Assembly: GCF_002079055.1 (NCBI RefSeq)
Contig: NC_047500.1
Location: 248,001 to 312,000, forward strand
DNA length: 64,000 nt
Source: Saccharomyces paradoxus
Taxonomy: Eukaryota > Ascomycota > Saccharomycetes > Saccharomycetales > Saccharomycetaceae
Reading direction: 5' to 3'
This document shows, one piece after another, positions 30,438 to 39,536 of the stretch. A program made the translations under genes and the position numbers. The notes beneath the pieces are model-generated. The model saw only the letters and a program-made list of their open reading frames with translations. It did no database searches and was not told the DNA's origin. Position 1 is the stretch's first letter, and every line of letters starts with the position of its first letter.

Positions 30438-31511
30438 ATGTGTAGATTTTTGATATTCAAAGGCAAACAGCCGATTCGGTTGTCCCATCTTTTAACAAGA
30501 CCAGCTCATTCTATTATAAACCAATCATTTGATAGCAGGTTGCGGTTAGACAGAAGAAGACCAATGAATGGTGATGGATTTGGCGTCGCTTATTATCCAT
30601 TGGATAGTGAATTAAGCGAGGACGGTCCATGTCTTTTTAAAGCTATTACTCCGGCGTGGAACAACCAAAATTTGAGTACATTGGCCGAAAAAACTAAATC
30701 TGATCTAGTCTTTGCGCACGTAAGGGCTTCTACATATGGAGTCTTATCCGAGACCAATTGCCATCCATTTACGTACCACAGCTTATGTTTTATGCATAAT
30801 GGTGGTATATCTAATTTCAAAGGAATTAAGAGAAGACTATTGAATCATATCAATGACGAATACCTCAATTTTATTCAAGGGAGCACAGATTCAGAGTGCG
30901 CATTTGCATTATTCTTGGACACCTTAGACAAATTGGGTTACGATCCAAGGAAGCAAGACGGCGATTTTGGTAATGTTGCACTAAGAAAGGCAATGCTACG
31001 AACAATCGACTATATCAGAGATTGGACTAAAGAAGCGAACAGGAATGAGGTACACGTGGAGCCATCTCTGTTGAATTTTGCCGTGACTGACGGATCCACC
31101 GTTATTGTTTCCAGGTATATAACGTCAAAGACGGACGAGGCAGCATCTTTGCATTTCAGTTGTGGTTCCAGCTTTGTAGAAACTTCACCTGGGGAATACA
31201 GAGTAGAAAGATTGGATAGAAACCAAGATGTAATTATGGTTGCATCGGAACCTTTAACATTCGAAAGAGGTGATTGGACTGCAGTACCCACTAATAGCAT
31301 ATTGACCATCAAGAAACAGACAATATTACTACATCCTATCATCGACGAGTATTACCAAGAAGATCCTTTATACCTAAGAAGCTCAACTCTCGCAGAAAGC
31401 AAGGGGCTCATGGGTTCTATACCACTAGCAAAAGCCGTAGAAAAGAACGTTCCCCCACTGGAAAGAGAGGGCCGTACAAGACCTCCTACTGCTGTCGCAC
31501 ATATAGCATGA
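30438..31511 (+). CDS. DUG3: Dug3, glutathione-degrading glutamine amidotransferase
   Basis: Dug3 is the class II glutamine amidotransferase half of the Dug2-Dug3 complex, which removes the gamma-glutamyl group from glutathione in the cytosol; Dug1 then splits Cys-Gly. The 357-residue start is fixed by mechanism: after removal of Met, Cys2 (MCRFLIF) is the N-terminal nucleophile. An ATG one codon upstream (30435) would bury it, so I exclude it. Other family motifs are RRPMNGDGFGVAYY near 41, FAHVRAST near 95 and CHPFTYHSLCFMHNGGI near 108-126. Length matches S. cerevisiae. It stands alone, with long flanking intergenic regions. Confidence 0.94.
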   Translation: MCRFLIFKGKQPIRLSHLLTRPAHSIINQSFDSRLRLDRRRPMNGDGFGVAYYPLDSELSEDGPCLFKAITPAWNNQNLSTLAEKTKSDLVFAHVRASTYGVLSETNCHPFTYHSLCFMHNGGISNFKGIKRRLLNHINDEYLNFIQGSTDSECAFALFLDTLDKLGYDPRKQDGDFGNVALRKAMLRTIDYIRDWTKEANRNEVHVEPSLLNFAVTDGSTVIVSRYITSKTDEAASLHFSCGSSFVETSPGEYRVERLDRNQDVIMVASEPLTFERGDWTAVPTNSILTIKKQTILLHPIIDEYYQEDPLYLRSSTLAESKGLMGSIPLAKAVEKNVPPLEREGRTRPPTAVAHIA

Positions 31512-32395
31512 GCGCACGAAAGAAGGCTTGCACAACCATCACTACTCGACATACACATAAACAAATAATAAGCATCGATACATAACAACAACCCAATGTC
31601 ATAATTTCATATCCATCTGACTAATTAGTTGCATATGATGGTTTCAACAACTAAAATGGTAGCCCATGCAGTGCTATAGCAACCCACCGGGTAACGAAAT
31701 TCGCATTGGACCCATTCACCCAACAAACAACCGGGTAATAACTTCCGGAAGCGGAAATTTACAAATATCCGGTGAGTTCTACAAGGGGACTTGAGAAAAA
31801 AATACGTGAAAAACAGCGATGCGATATTTTTTGCATCGTCTTGTTCGAGTGTTTCTTACCACGATGACCGGGATTTTGGCGGTGAAAAAAAAAATGCGCT
31901 CCCGTACGTCAGTGGCTGTTGCTGAAACGAGACAATTTCTTAATTCGTTTGTTTGTGTACTGTATTTGTTATCTTTACTATATATATGTTGTTAAGTTTC
32001 TTTTACCAATTAGTGCTCACTTTTCTCGTTTTTTATTAGGTGTGTGTGTTGTGCGTGATTTTCGTATTATTGATTACTTTATATAGTGTAGTTTGTTCTT
32101 GAATGTAATAAAGACTTTTGTTTTATTTTGTTTTGTTACTTAGAAACAGTCTATCTAGTTTAACTTAAACGAGTGAGCTTAAGATAATCTGACTAAAAGA
32201 AAACCAAGCTTCCATTACTTTGTTTCTTTCTCTTTTTTTCTTTTTTGAATAAAGAATTTTTTCCTTTAAGGAGTAACTTAAGCATTTAGCTGCACATTAA
32301 ACACTTTTTTTTTTACTTCTAACACACACTTTTGGAAGAACATTTATTTTTTCGACCTTCGCTCCCAAATACCCCCAGCGCTTTATAATTGAAAT
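31512..32395 (+). promoter_or_regulatory. DUG3 3' region and long promoter of the YNL190W-like gene
   Basis: The region is 884 bp without a gene. A G+C-richer block lies around 31680-31910. It is followed by several hundred bp of T-rich, pyrimidine-dominated sequence running to the start codon. Such long T-rich leaders are typical of strongly expressed yeast genes. I recognise no specific factor site with confidence. Confidence 0.45.
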
Positions 32396-33010
32396 ATGAA
32401 GTTCTCCTCTGTTACCGCTATTGCTCTAGCCACCGTTGCCACCGTTGCCACTGCTAAGAAGGGTGAACATGATTTCACTACCACCTTAACTTTGTCTTCG
32501 GACGGTAGTTTGACCACTACCACCTCTACTCATACTACTCATAAGTATGGTAAGTTTAACAAGACTTCCAAGTCTAAGACTCCAAACCACACCGGTACTC
32601 ACAAGTATGGTAAATTCAACAAGACCTCCAAGTCTAAGACTCCAAACCACACCGGTACTCACAAGTATGGTAAGTTTAACAAGACCTCCAAGTCTAAGAC
32701 TCCAAACCACACCGGTACTCACAAGTATGGTAAGTTCAACAAGACCTCCAAGTCTAAGACTCCAAACCACACCGGTACTCACAAGTACGGTAAGTTCAAC
32801 AAGACCTCCAAGTCTAAGACTCCAAACCACACCGGTACTCACAAGTACGGTAAGTTCAACAAAACCAAACATGACACCACCACCTATGGTCCAGGTGAAA
32901 AGGCTCGTAAGAACAATGCGGCTGCTGGTCCATCCAATTTTAACTCCATAAAATTGTTTGGTGTTACCGCTGGTAGTGCTGCCGTAGCTGGTGCCTTGTT
33001 ACTATTATAA
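32396..33010 (+). CDS. YNL190W-like repeat-rich cell-wall hydrophilin, probably GPI-anchored
   Basis: In S. cerevisiae YNL190W is a cell-wall hydrophilin reported to matter in drying and rewetting. The 204-residue product has a signal peptide (about 1-20, MKFSSVTAIALATVATVATA). Six tandem 20-residue units follow, built on HKYGKFNKTSKSKTPNHTGT; the first is slightly shortened and the last diverges. Each repeat is basic, hydrophilic and offers N-x-T/S sites. The last 20 residues (GVTAGSAAVAGALLLL end) are hydrophobic, as in a GPI-anchor signal, with small residues before them as possible omega sites. Preferred codons point to strong expression. Two other frames stay open across the repeats only because the repeat unit lacks stops. 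Confidence 0.88.
   Translation: MKFSSVTAIALATVATVATAKKGEHDFTTTLTLSSDGSLTTTTSTHTTHKYGKFNKTSKSKTPNHTGTHKYGKFNKTSKSKTPNHTGTHKYGKFNKTSKSKTPNHTGTHKYGKFNKTSKSKTPNHTGTHKYGKFNKTSKSKTPNHTGTHKYGKFNKTKHDTTTYGPGEKARKNNAAAGPSNFNSIKLFGVTAGSAAVAGALLLL
32538..32862 (+). repeat. Tandem 60-bp repeats within the YNL190W-like gene
   Basis: Six near-identical 60-bp units lie head to tail; differences are mostly synonymous third-position changes such as TATGGT versus TACGGT. Copy number is likely to vary between strains through recombination or slippage. Confidence 0.9.
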
Positions 33011-33728
33011 TAAGGCTTGGATTGGATTTGAGAAAAAAAAGAAATTTAATTTTCTTTAGTTTTATGTTTTTTTACCCCCCCTACCCCTTCATTTTGAAGT
33101 AGTGAATTTTTTTATTTTGCTATTTCGACTACTATGTGTTTACGTGTGCTTGTGCAAAAGTGAAATTTATTGTGATTGTGCTCTTTTTCTATTTTTTTAT
33201 ACAGAAAAATGGAGAAAGGGAATTGGGTCCTACGGTTCAAAGAGAAGTGCGATTTCTTATTTCAACGAGTCAACGAATGTGTGTGTTTCGTTTACTTGAA
33301 AAGATAGAGAAAGAACACCTAACTTCTTATCGTGGTTTCCCTTCTTTTTTATAGCAATTGAAAGCGGAGAGGAAAATAGAGCGGAGCTTGACAATTGTGT
33401 GTGAACGTCTCGCTTTCTCTCTTTCCCTATTTCTACGCTATAGGAAAAGTGTGCTTTTTCTTCCATCCTTTTTTCTTAATGACTTTGTGTGTTTATTACC
33501 CTTTAATTAATTACCAAAAAAATAAACTACGTTTTTAATTTCTAATTATCAAAGTTTCTTTTTTTACATATAAGTATATATTTATATGTCACCTTATTCA
33601 AGTTCGTTAGTTTTCTTTCCGCGGCCCAAGATTTGGGATATCTTGTATATTTGCTTTCTCTAGTGGTGATGAGACAAATATTACCAGCCCATTCTGAGAT
33701 TAATAAAAAGCTGTAATCGTCTTGAATG

Positions 33729-33763
<35 letters not shown>

Positions 33764-34272
33764 CTTGAATGAGTAAAGCTGAATTTTTTATTAACAACTT
33801 ACTTTATCAAGCGGTATTTGGCTTGATTAACAAGAGGAATGTAGTGGTAATCAATGTCAATGTATTCAGGAGTTTATCAACGGGACAATTTAAGTGATAC
33901 TTTTCCATTGCTTCATGGGCAAAAATTATATATCACCATCGACGAATTAATTTTTTTCTCTTCTTTTCTTTTTTCTTCAAGAGTTGATGGGGAAGGACTA
34001 GGAAGGAAACGGTTCAGATACGAATTTGGTGATTAATCACATTTTACTCAAAAAGCGACTTAAAAGCTAAGTAAAGCCGACATTTACTGAGGAAATAAGA
34101 ACAGGACCACCTATAAGTTTCCTTTTATCCTCACATTTTCAGACTTTATTTTGTTAAGGCTGAAACTTTTCCTATTGAATTGAAGTTACATCGTTAATTT
34201 ATAGAACGATCTTTCTATTTTGTCTTTTGTTCACTTGATATACCTTCCCTTCTACACAACAAATCAATAAAT
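33011..34272. other. Long intergenic region upstream of SRP1
   Basis: About 1.26 kb without a supported gene. Contents: a poly-C patch at 33075-33086, an exact ARS-consensus match TTTTATGTTTT at 33060-33070, a TA dinucleotide run near 33729-33764, and a T-rich block before SRP1. The small ORFs on both strands (60-72 codons) look like chance. The region carries the 3' UTR of the cell-wall gene and the SRP1 promoter. Confidence 0.45.
33729..33764. repeat. (TA)n dinucleotide microsatellite
   Basis: An AT/TA dinucleotide run interrupted once by G. It is a simple sequence repeat in the SRP1 upstream region with no evident function. Confidence 0.85.
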
Positions 34273-35901
34273 ATGGATAGTGGTACAGACTCTTCCACCA
34301 GCAAGTTTGTTCCCGAATATAGACGAACAAACTTCAAGAATAAAGGCAGATTTTCTGCAGATGAACTTCGTCGTCGTAGAGATACACAACAGGTCGAATT
34401 AAGAAAAGCGAAAAGAGATGAAGCCTTAGCCAAGAGAAGAAACTTTGTTCCCCCAACTGATGGCGCTGATTCTGATGAAGAAGATGAGAGCTCCATTTCG
34501 GCAGACCAACAATTTTACAGCCAGTTGCAACAAGAACTGCCACAAATGACTCAGCAACTTAACTCTGATGATATGCAAGAGCAATTGAGTGCTACTGTCA
34601 AGTTTAGACAAATTCTATCCAGAGAACACCGCCCTCCAATCGATATCGTCATTCAAGCCGGTGTAGTTCCAAGATTAGTAGAATTTATGCGTGAGAACCA
34701 ACCGGAAATGTTACAATTAGAAGCCGCTTGGGCTTTGACTAACATTGCATCAGGTACATCTGCTCAAACGAAAGTGGTTGTTGATGCTGATGCTGTACCT
34801 CTTTTCATTCAACTATTATATACCGGCTCTGTTGAAGTTAAAGAACAAGCCATTTGGGCTCTAGGTAACGTTGCCGGTGATTCTACTGACTACAGAGACT
34901 ATGTTCTACAATGCAATGCCATGGAGCCAATTCTAGGTCTTTTCAACTCTAATAAACCATCTTTGATCAGAACCGCTACCTGGACTCTATCCAATTTATG
35001 TAGGGGTAAAAAACCACAACCAGATTGGTCAGTGGTCTCACAAGCCTTGCCAACCTTAGCGAAATTGATCTATTCAATGGATACCGAAACTTTAGTTGAT
35101 GCTTGTTGGGCCATCTCCTATCTATCTGACGGGCCACAAGAAGCTATTCAAGCTGTGATCGATGTTAGAATTCCAAAAAGACTAGTTGAATTACTAAGCC
35201 ATGAATCGACTTTAGTTCAAACTCCTGCTTTAAGAGCCGTAGGTAACATAGTTACTGGTAATGATTTACAAACTCAAGTGGTTATAAATGCTGGTGTCTT
35301 ACCTGCCTTAAGACTTCTACTAAGCTCACCAAAAGAAAATATCAAGAAAGAAGCATGTTGGACCATTTCTAATATTACGGCTGGTAATACTGAACAAATT
35401 CAGGCGGTAATTGACGCGAACTTGATTCCTCCGTTAGTTAAACTCTTGGAAGTTGCAGAATATAAAACCAAAAAAGAAGCTTGTTGGGCTATTTCCAATG
35501 CCTCTTCAGGTGGTTTACAAAGACCGGATATTATAAGATATTTGGTATCTCAAGGTTGTATAAAACCATTGTGTGATTTGTTGGAAATCGCCGACAACAG
35601 AATCATCGAAGTTACTTTAGATGCTCTTGAGAATATTCTAAAGATGGGTGAGGCTGACAAAGAGGCTCGTGGTTTGAATATCAATGAAAACGCTGATTTT
35701 ATCGAAAAAGCCGGTGGTATGGAAAAGATTTTCAACTGTCAACAGAATGAAAATGACAAGATTTATGAAAAAGCATACAAAATTATTGAAACTTATTTCG
35801 GTGAAGAAGAAGACGCCGTAGACGAAACTATGGCTCCTCAGAATGCCGGTAATACTTTCGGCTTTGGTTCTAATGTCAACCAACAATTTAATTTCAACTA
35901 A
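34273..35901 (+). CDS. SRP1: Srp1, importin alpha (karyopherin alpha)
   Basis: Srp1 is the single yeast importin alpha. It binds classical nuclear localisation signals and, through importin beta (Kap95), carries cargo into the nucleus. The 542 residues match S. cerevisiae exactly. The importin-beta-binding domain is visible at about 12-60 ([25 protein letters not shown], in two stretches of basic residues). Ten armadillo repeats follow from about 88 to 510, each with the W-x3-N pattern that lines the NLS groove ([40 protein letters not shown]). An acidic, G/N-rich tail ends the protein and is the Cse1 contact in the family. Confidence 0.96.
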   Translation: MDSGTDSSTSKFVPEYRRTNFKNKGRFSADELRRRRDTQQVELRKAKRDEALAKRRNFVPPTDGADSDEEDESSISADQQFYSQLQQELPQMTQQLNSDDMQEQLSATVKFRQILSREHRPPIDIVIQAGVVPRLVEFMRENQPEMLQLEAAWALTNIASGTSAQTKVVVDADAVPLFIQLLYTGSVEVKEQAIWALGNVAGDSTDYRDYVLQCNAMEPILGLFNSNKPSLIRTATWTLSNLCRGKKPQPDWSVVSQALPTLAKLIYSMDTETLVDACWAISYLSDGPQEAIQAVIDVRIPKRLVELLSHESTLVQTPALRAVGNIVTGNDLQTQVVINAGVLPALRLLLSSPKENIKKEACWTISNITAGNTEQIQAVIDANLIPPLVKLLEVAEYKTKKEACWAISNASSGGLQRPDIIRYLVSQGCIKPLCDLLEIADNRIIEVTLDALENILKMGEADKEARGLNINENADFIEKAGGMEKIFNCQQNENDKIYEKAYKIIETYFGEEEDAVDETMAPQNAGNTFGFGSNVNQQFNFN

Positions 35902-36317
35902 CTGAATGTGAAGAAAAAGATCAACTAAATAAGTTCATTCTGGTAAATCTTTATTATCTGGTCCATTATTTTTAAGTTTTTCTTTTAATGTATATAAGAA
36001 AATTCTAATCTTTTGATTCGCACAATATTATTACCGTGTATTAGTTTGTATAGTTTTTTTTTTTCGCTACAGTTTCCTTTTCACAGAAGTTGTCTTGTTT
36101 TATAATTGCTAAATGAATTGCTGGGTTTTTCAGTCTATTTTGCGGAAGACGCCAAAAGAGAGAAAAAAAAGTAAAGACACAAGAAAAAGTAAGAATATCT
36201 AGAGCTTAAAGATCCAACGGGCGTATTTTATTTTCGAAGAAACGTGCCAAAAAGATTCCCGTTCAAAACATCAAGAATAGAATAGGCATTTTTATCTTAC
36301 TTTTCCTGAATTCATGA
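35902..36317 (+). promoter_or_regulatory. SRP1 3' region and KAR1 promoter/leader
   Basis: 416 bp, A/T-rich, no gene. The notable feature is at the right end: three overlapping ATGs in ATGAATGAATG, the second of which opens KAR1. The first, at 36314, starts a 15-codon frame that overlaps the KAR1 coding region out of frame. Confidence 0.6.
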
Positions 36318-37619
36318 ATGAATGTAACTTCTCCAAAAGATGGGAACCACAGATTCTCTAGGAAGAATAGATTCAATACAAATAAACCCCGATTCCACAA
36401 ATTAAATGAGCAGGTGCAGGGTATAAATATACCGGAAGACCGCGATTCAATTGTTTCAAGTAATACAACGTCAATTATGACAGATGATGCATTCGATTAT
36501 AATAGAGGCATTCCATCGCATACAAAAGACATTAATTCTGACAATGACGGAAACAATGATACCATAAAACAAGAAAACTCCAGTAAAAGGGACACCGGAT
36601 ATAATCCTTTCTACAATGGATCAGGGATCAATCAGCGGTATACGCAATTTAGAAAAAGAGAGTTTGAACCGACGCTTGCAGAAAACGAAACCGTGGGGGG
36701 TATATCGGACGAAGACATGGTAAAAATTGATGAAGATAATATAGAGAACGAACTCCAGTTCACACCGAGGATTAAAGAGCCTAGTATACTCCGGTCTAGT
36801 CTACTAGGACAAAGTAAAGCCCTTCATGCTTGGAATCCAATATCGAAAGAACCACAAATTAAAACAAAACCTATCGTCAATAACAAGAGCTCCTCAAAAA
36901 GGAAATCTAGTGCGGTACTTCGAAAACAATTAGGAAAACCGCTGCCGCTGCCGTACTTGAACAATCCTAATAGTAATATCACGACCACATTACAGAAAAA
37001 AGAAGAAGTGTTTACGGATGAAGTGGTTCAAAAGAAGAGAGAATTGATCGAGTCCAAATGGCACAGACTTCTCTTACACGACAAGAAAATGGTAGAAAAA
37101 AAGCTGGAAAGTTTGAGAGAATATGAAAGAAAAAAAATGTCTTCACAGGGTACCGATGTTTCTAGCTTTCAGCAAGACAATTCCTTCAAAATATCGACGC
37201 CAACAAAATCGTATGTTTCCTTAGGGCAAGAATCCTCGCCAAATCTCCCTGCCGTAAAGACCCCTAATGATATTTTCGACAATAGGGAGAAAGGAGAAAC
37301 AAATAATAATGTACTAAAGTTTCAAGGACAGCGGGATCCATTACAAAAACTACAGTTTGAGATCGAAAGGCACACTAAGAAGCTTGATACGATAATAGAG
37401 TTACTTAAAGATGCTACCGATACCAAAGAAGGGAGTAGAGTGATAGCTAATGATAACATAGCTCTCGAACAAAGAAGCAACGAGGGGTGGCGGAAAAACA
37501 TGATGGTGATTTATAAAAGATCAGGAAATATTATGGGAAAGTATAAGGAATATTTCTTATGGACAATCTGTATTTTAATATTGTTATATTGCAATATATA
37601 TGTGTATTATAGGCTCTAA
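36318..37619 (+). CDS. KAR1: Kar1, half-bridge protein of the spindle pole body
   Basis: Kar1 anchors Cdc31 and Spc72 at the half-bridge of the spindle pole body and is needed for its duplication and for karyogamy. The 433-residue length equals S. cerevisiae. The N-terminal half is hydrophilic. A basic helical segment at about 235-270 (KKRELIESKWHRLLLHDKKMV) contains the Cdc31-binding site. A tail-anchor membrane span occupies about 412-431 (FLWTICILILLYCNIYVYY), placing the protein on the nuclear envelope with its N-terminus outside. An overlapping ATG four bases before the chosen one opens a short out-of-frame ORF, and another four bases after it reads ATG TAA. Confidence 0.94.
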   Translation: MNVTSPKDGNHRFSRKNRFNTNKPRFHKLNEQVQGINIPEDRDSIVSSNTTSIMTDDAFDYNRGIPSHTKDINSDNDGNNDTIKQENSSKRDTGYNPFYNGSGINQRYTQFRKREFEPTLAENETVGGISDEDMVKIDEDNIENELQFTPRIKEPSILRSSLLGQSKALHAWNPISKEPQIKTKPIVNNKSSSKRKSSAVLRKQLGKPLPLPYLNNPNSNITTTLQKKEEVFTDEVVQKKRELIESKWHRLLLHDKKMVEKKLESLREYERKKMSSQGTDVSSFQQDNSFKISTPTKSYVSLGQESSPNLPAVKTPNDIFDNREKGETNNNVLKFQGQRDPLQKLQFEIERHTKKLDTIIELLKDATDTKEGSRVIANDNIALEQRSNEGWRKNMMVIYKRSGNIMGKYKEYFLWTICILILLYCNIYVYYRL

Positions 37620-37849
37620 ACCATATAAAGGTTACTACTTAGAGAATTGTGTACAGGTACGGCAATTACTGTTTTCTTCCGTTCTTTGGTTAGAGAATAC
37701 ACATGCCTCACGGTCTTTCTGAAAATCAGGCGAAAAAGAAAAGGCGGGAACTTAAAAATCGATGATAGACAGATAGACAACCGCGTATTCCATAAACAAT
37801 TATGATATGGGAGCATAGTAGGGCGTGAAATAGAGAACACAATGTCAAA

Positions 37850-39097
37850 ATGAATACAACCCCGTATTGTGACACTGGCAAAGTGTTCGAGGCTGACACG
37901 ATAGTGGACGTATGGAAAAGAGAAGATAAAGAATGGCTACAGAGGACCCAAAGTGATCCAAGTGGATACGTGTATCCACCACTAAAGGAATCACCATATA
38001 TCAATGTGAAGGACGACGTCAGAATGGAAAAGAAAGTGCTATGTCAAGATATCTTTTGGTCATGTGATGGAGCCTCGTTTGTTTCTGTACATAATGATTT
38101 TGGCATCAGACAATATTTAGTGCCAGAGGAAGCTAATACGGACAAGACAAAGAAAAGTCTGCTACTACCATTCACTAGATTTTTCAAAAATCAATCTATT
38201 CTTTCATGTGCAGTAGACCCGTTTTACTCGCTTTATAGCGAGAATTCCGGCGAGTTGGCTGGTGACAGAATCGTGATTGGAGGTAAAAACTTTCCTCTAC
38301 AATTGTATTCTTTAATGGACGGGCAGTGTATCTTCAGCTATGACACGAAAAACGAAATGAATGGAGAATACGAGTCTGTGTACAGTGTGAGAATCAATGC
38401 CGAATCGCGTATATATACTGGCTCACACCGTAACAAAGTGGCCATATACGATATGAGTAGGCGAGAGGCTGTGTGGATGCACCGGAGCACCAGAAAAGCA
38501 AGCAGGGGAAGGCAAAGCATCATATCTTGCTTCGAAGAGCAACCAATGGGGGGACAAACTTCCTCAAGAGGGCCTCTACTGTGTGGCAGCTACGCGAATG
38601 AAATGTTTCAAGTGGACTCCCGTCATCAACGACTGGAGATAGTAAACTACGCCCGCACAACTGCGGGCGGAATTTTACAAATTCTTGCAAGTGATAACGG
38701 CCGTTACGTCTATGTTGTCAGACGCAACAGTGACACCATCAGTGTTTATGACCGGCGAAACCTACAGCGCGAGCTAAACCTGTTACTTCTGCCGTTCCGA
38801 ATCCACCACAACTCTGCAAAGTTGCATGCATATATAGATATGACTTGCGGACTAAGTATGGGGACGCCGCAGGGAATGGTACTGAATTGGGGTCGGGACC
38901 TTGTGGAATTTGGAGGAGTTTCCTCACGCAGTAGTGTGGAAGAGCTGCCAACTGCGTCTATCCAGGCAGAGTCAGTGTGGCACACTAGCCTTGATTCTGG
39001 CATTCCTGCCTCGGTAGTGAAAAATTGTCCTGGGGATCCTGAACTCTTGGCGTTATCTCATGGGGGCACGATTTCATTATCCAGGCTTGGCGGCTAA
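37850..39097 (+). CDS. SWT21: Swt21, WD-repeat splicing-associated protein, with N-terminal extension
   Basis: Swt21 is a nuclear WD40-like protein linked to mRNA splicing in S. cerevisiae, where it shows genetic interactions with spliceosome factors. The S. cerevisiae protein as I recall it has 357 residues beginning MEKKVICQDIFWS. Here that methionine is residue 59 (position 38024) of a 415-residue frame. The extra 58 residues (NTTPYCDTGKVFEADTIV.. onward) look protein-like and the 37850 ATG has good context (AAAATG), so I annotate the long form. The beta-propeller runs from about 65 to the end (FWSCDGASFVSVHNDFG, MDGQCIFSYDTK, LLCGSYANEMFQVD). The sequence resembles the WRAP53/TCAB1 group of RNA-handling WD proteins; that is inference. 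Confidence 0.88.
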   Translation: MNTTPYCDTGKVFEADTIVDVWKREDKEWLQRTQSDPSGYVYPPLKESPYINVKDDVRMEKKVLCQDIFWSCDGASFVSVHNDFGIRQYLVPEEANTDKTKKSLLLPFTRFFKNQSILSCAVDPFYSLYSENSGELAGDRIVIGGKNFPLQLYSLMDGQCIFSYDTKNEMNGEYESVYSVRINAESRIYTGSHRNKVAIYDMSRREAVWMHRSTRKASRGRQSIISCFEEQPMGGQTSSRGPLLCGSYANEMFQVDSRHQRLEIVNYARTTAGGILQILASDNGRYVYVVRRNSDTISVYDRRNLQRELNLLLLPFRIHHNSAKLHAYIDMTCGLSMGTPQGMVLNWGRDLVEFGGVSSRSSVEELPTASIQAESVWHTSLDSGIPASVVKNCPGDPELLALSHGGTISLSRLGG

Positions 39098-39536
39098 AAA
39101 TGGCAAAACCTTGTTTGGATATCACCCGGTCAGTTTCCTCCGATGAACGCGCAAAAGAAATGAGTGAGATTTCTTCCCCCAGACACCACCTCTTTTGTTC
39201 ACTTCTTGCCTCATGCCGTCAAAAAAATTTTTCGCATCGAAAAAATCCCCAAAAAGAAAAGAAGAAAAAGTTCTTATTTTTATATAGTATCACCATCGGG
39301 AAGAACTTCCCTGTAAAGCGTTAATAGAGTCCCTACCCCCGCTTCTGTCTTTTATTTGTTTTTTAGAAGCTAATAAGTACCGTATACTGCACACAGGAGC
39401 ATGCATAGTGTCTGAAGCCTCATTCGTACTGTACTTCGCACATAACATTTCAAAGAAAAACTACCGGAAAGAATTCTACAACTCATAGAGCCAGTAAATC
39501 CGTCCTATTGTCATATCACAATCACAATAACAGACG
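39098..39536 (+). promoter_or_regulatory. SWT21 3' region and UBP10 promoter
   Basis: 439 bp with no credible gene. The 74-codon plus-strand ORF beginning just after the SWT21 stop has no family resemblance. A-rich tracts at about 39223-39275 precede the UBP10 promoter. Confidence 0.4.

Noticed and set aside
32486-32951. Long open frames on both strands across the YNL190W-like gene
   Set aside because: A 60-bp repeat that lacks stops in several frames yields long shadows; only the sense frame has a signal peptide and GPI-like tail.
33729-33764. TA-rich run as a centromere element
   Set aside because: No CDEI (RTCACRTG) or CDEIII is nearby; it is a plain microsatellite.
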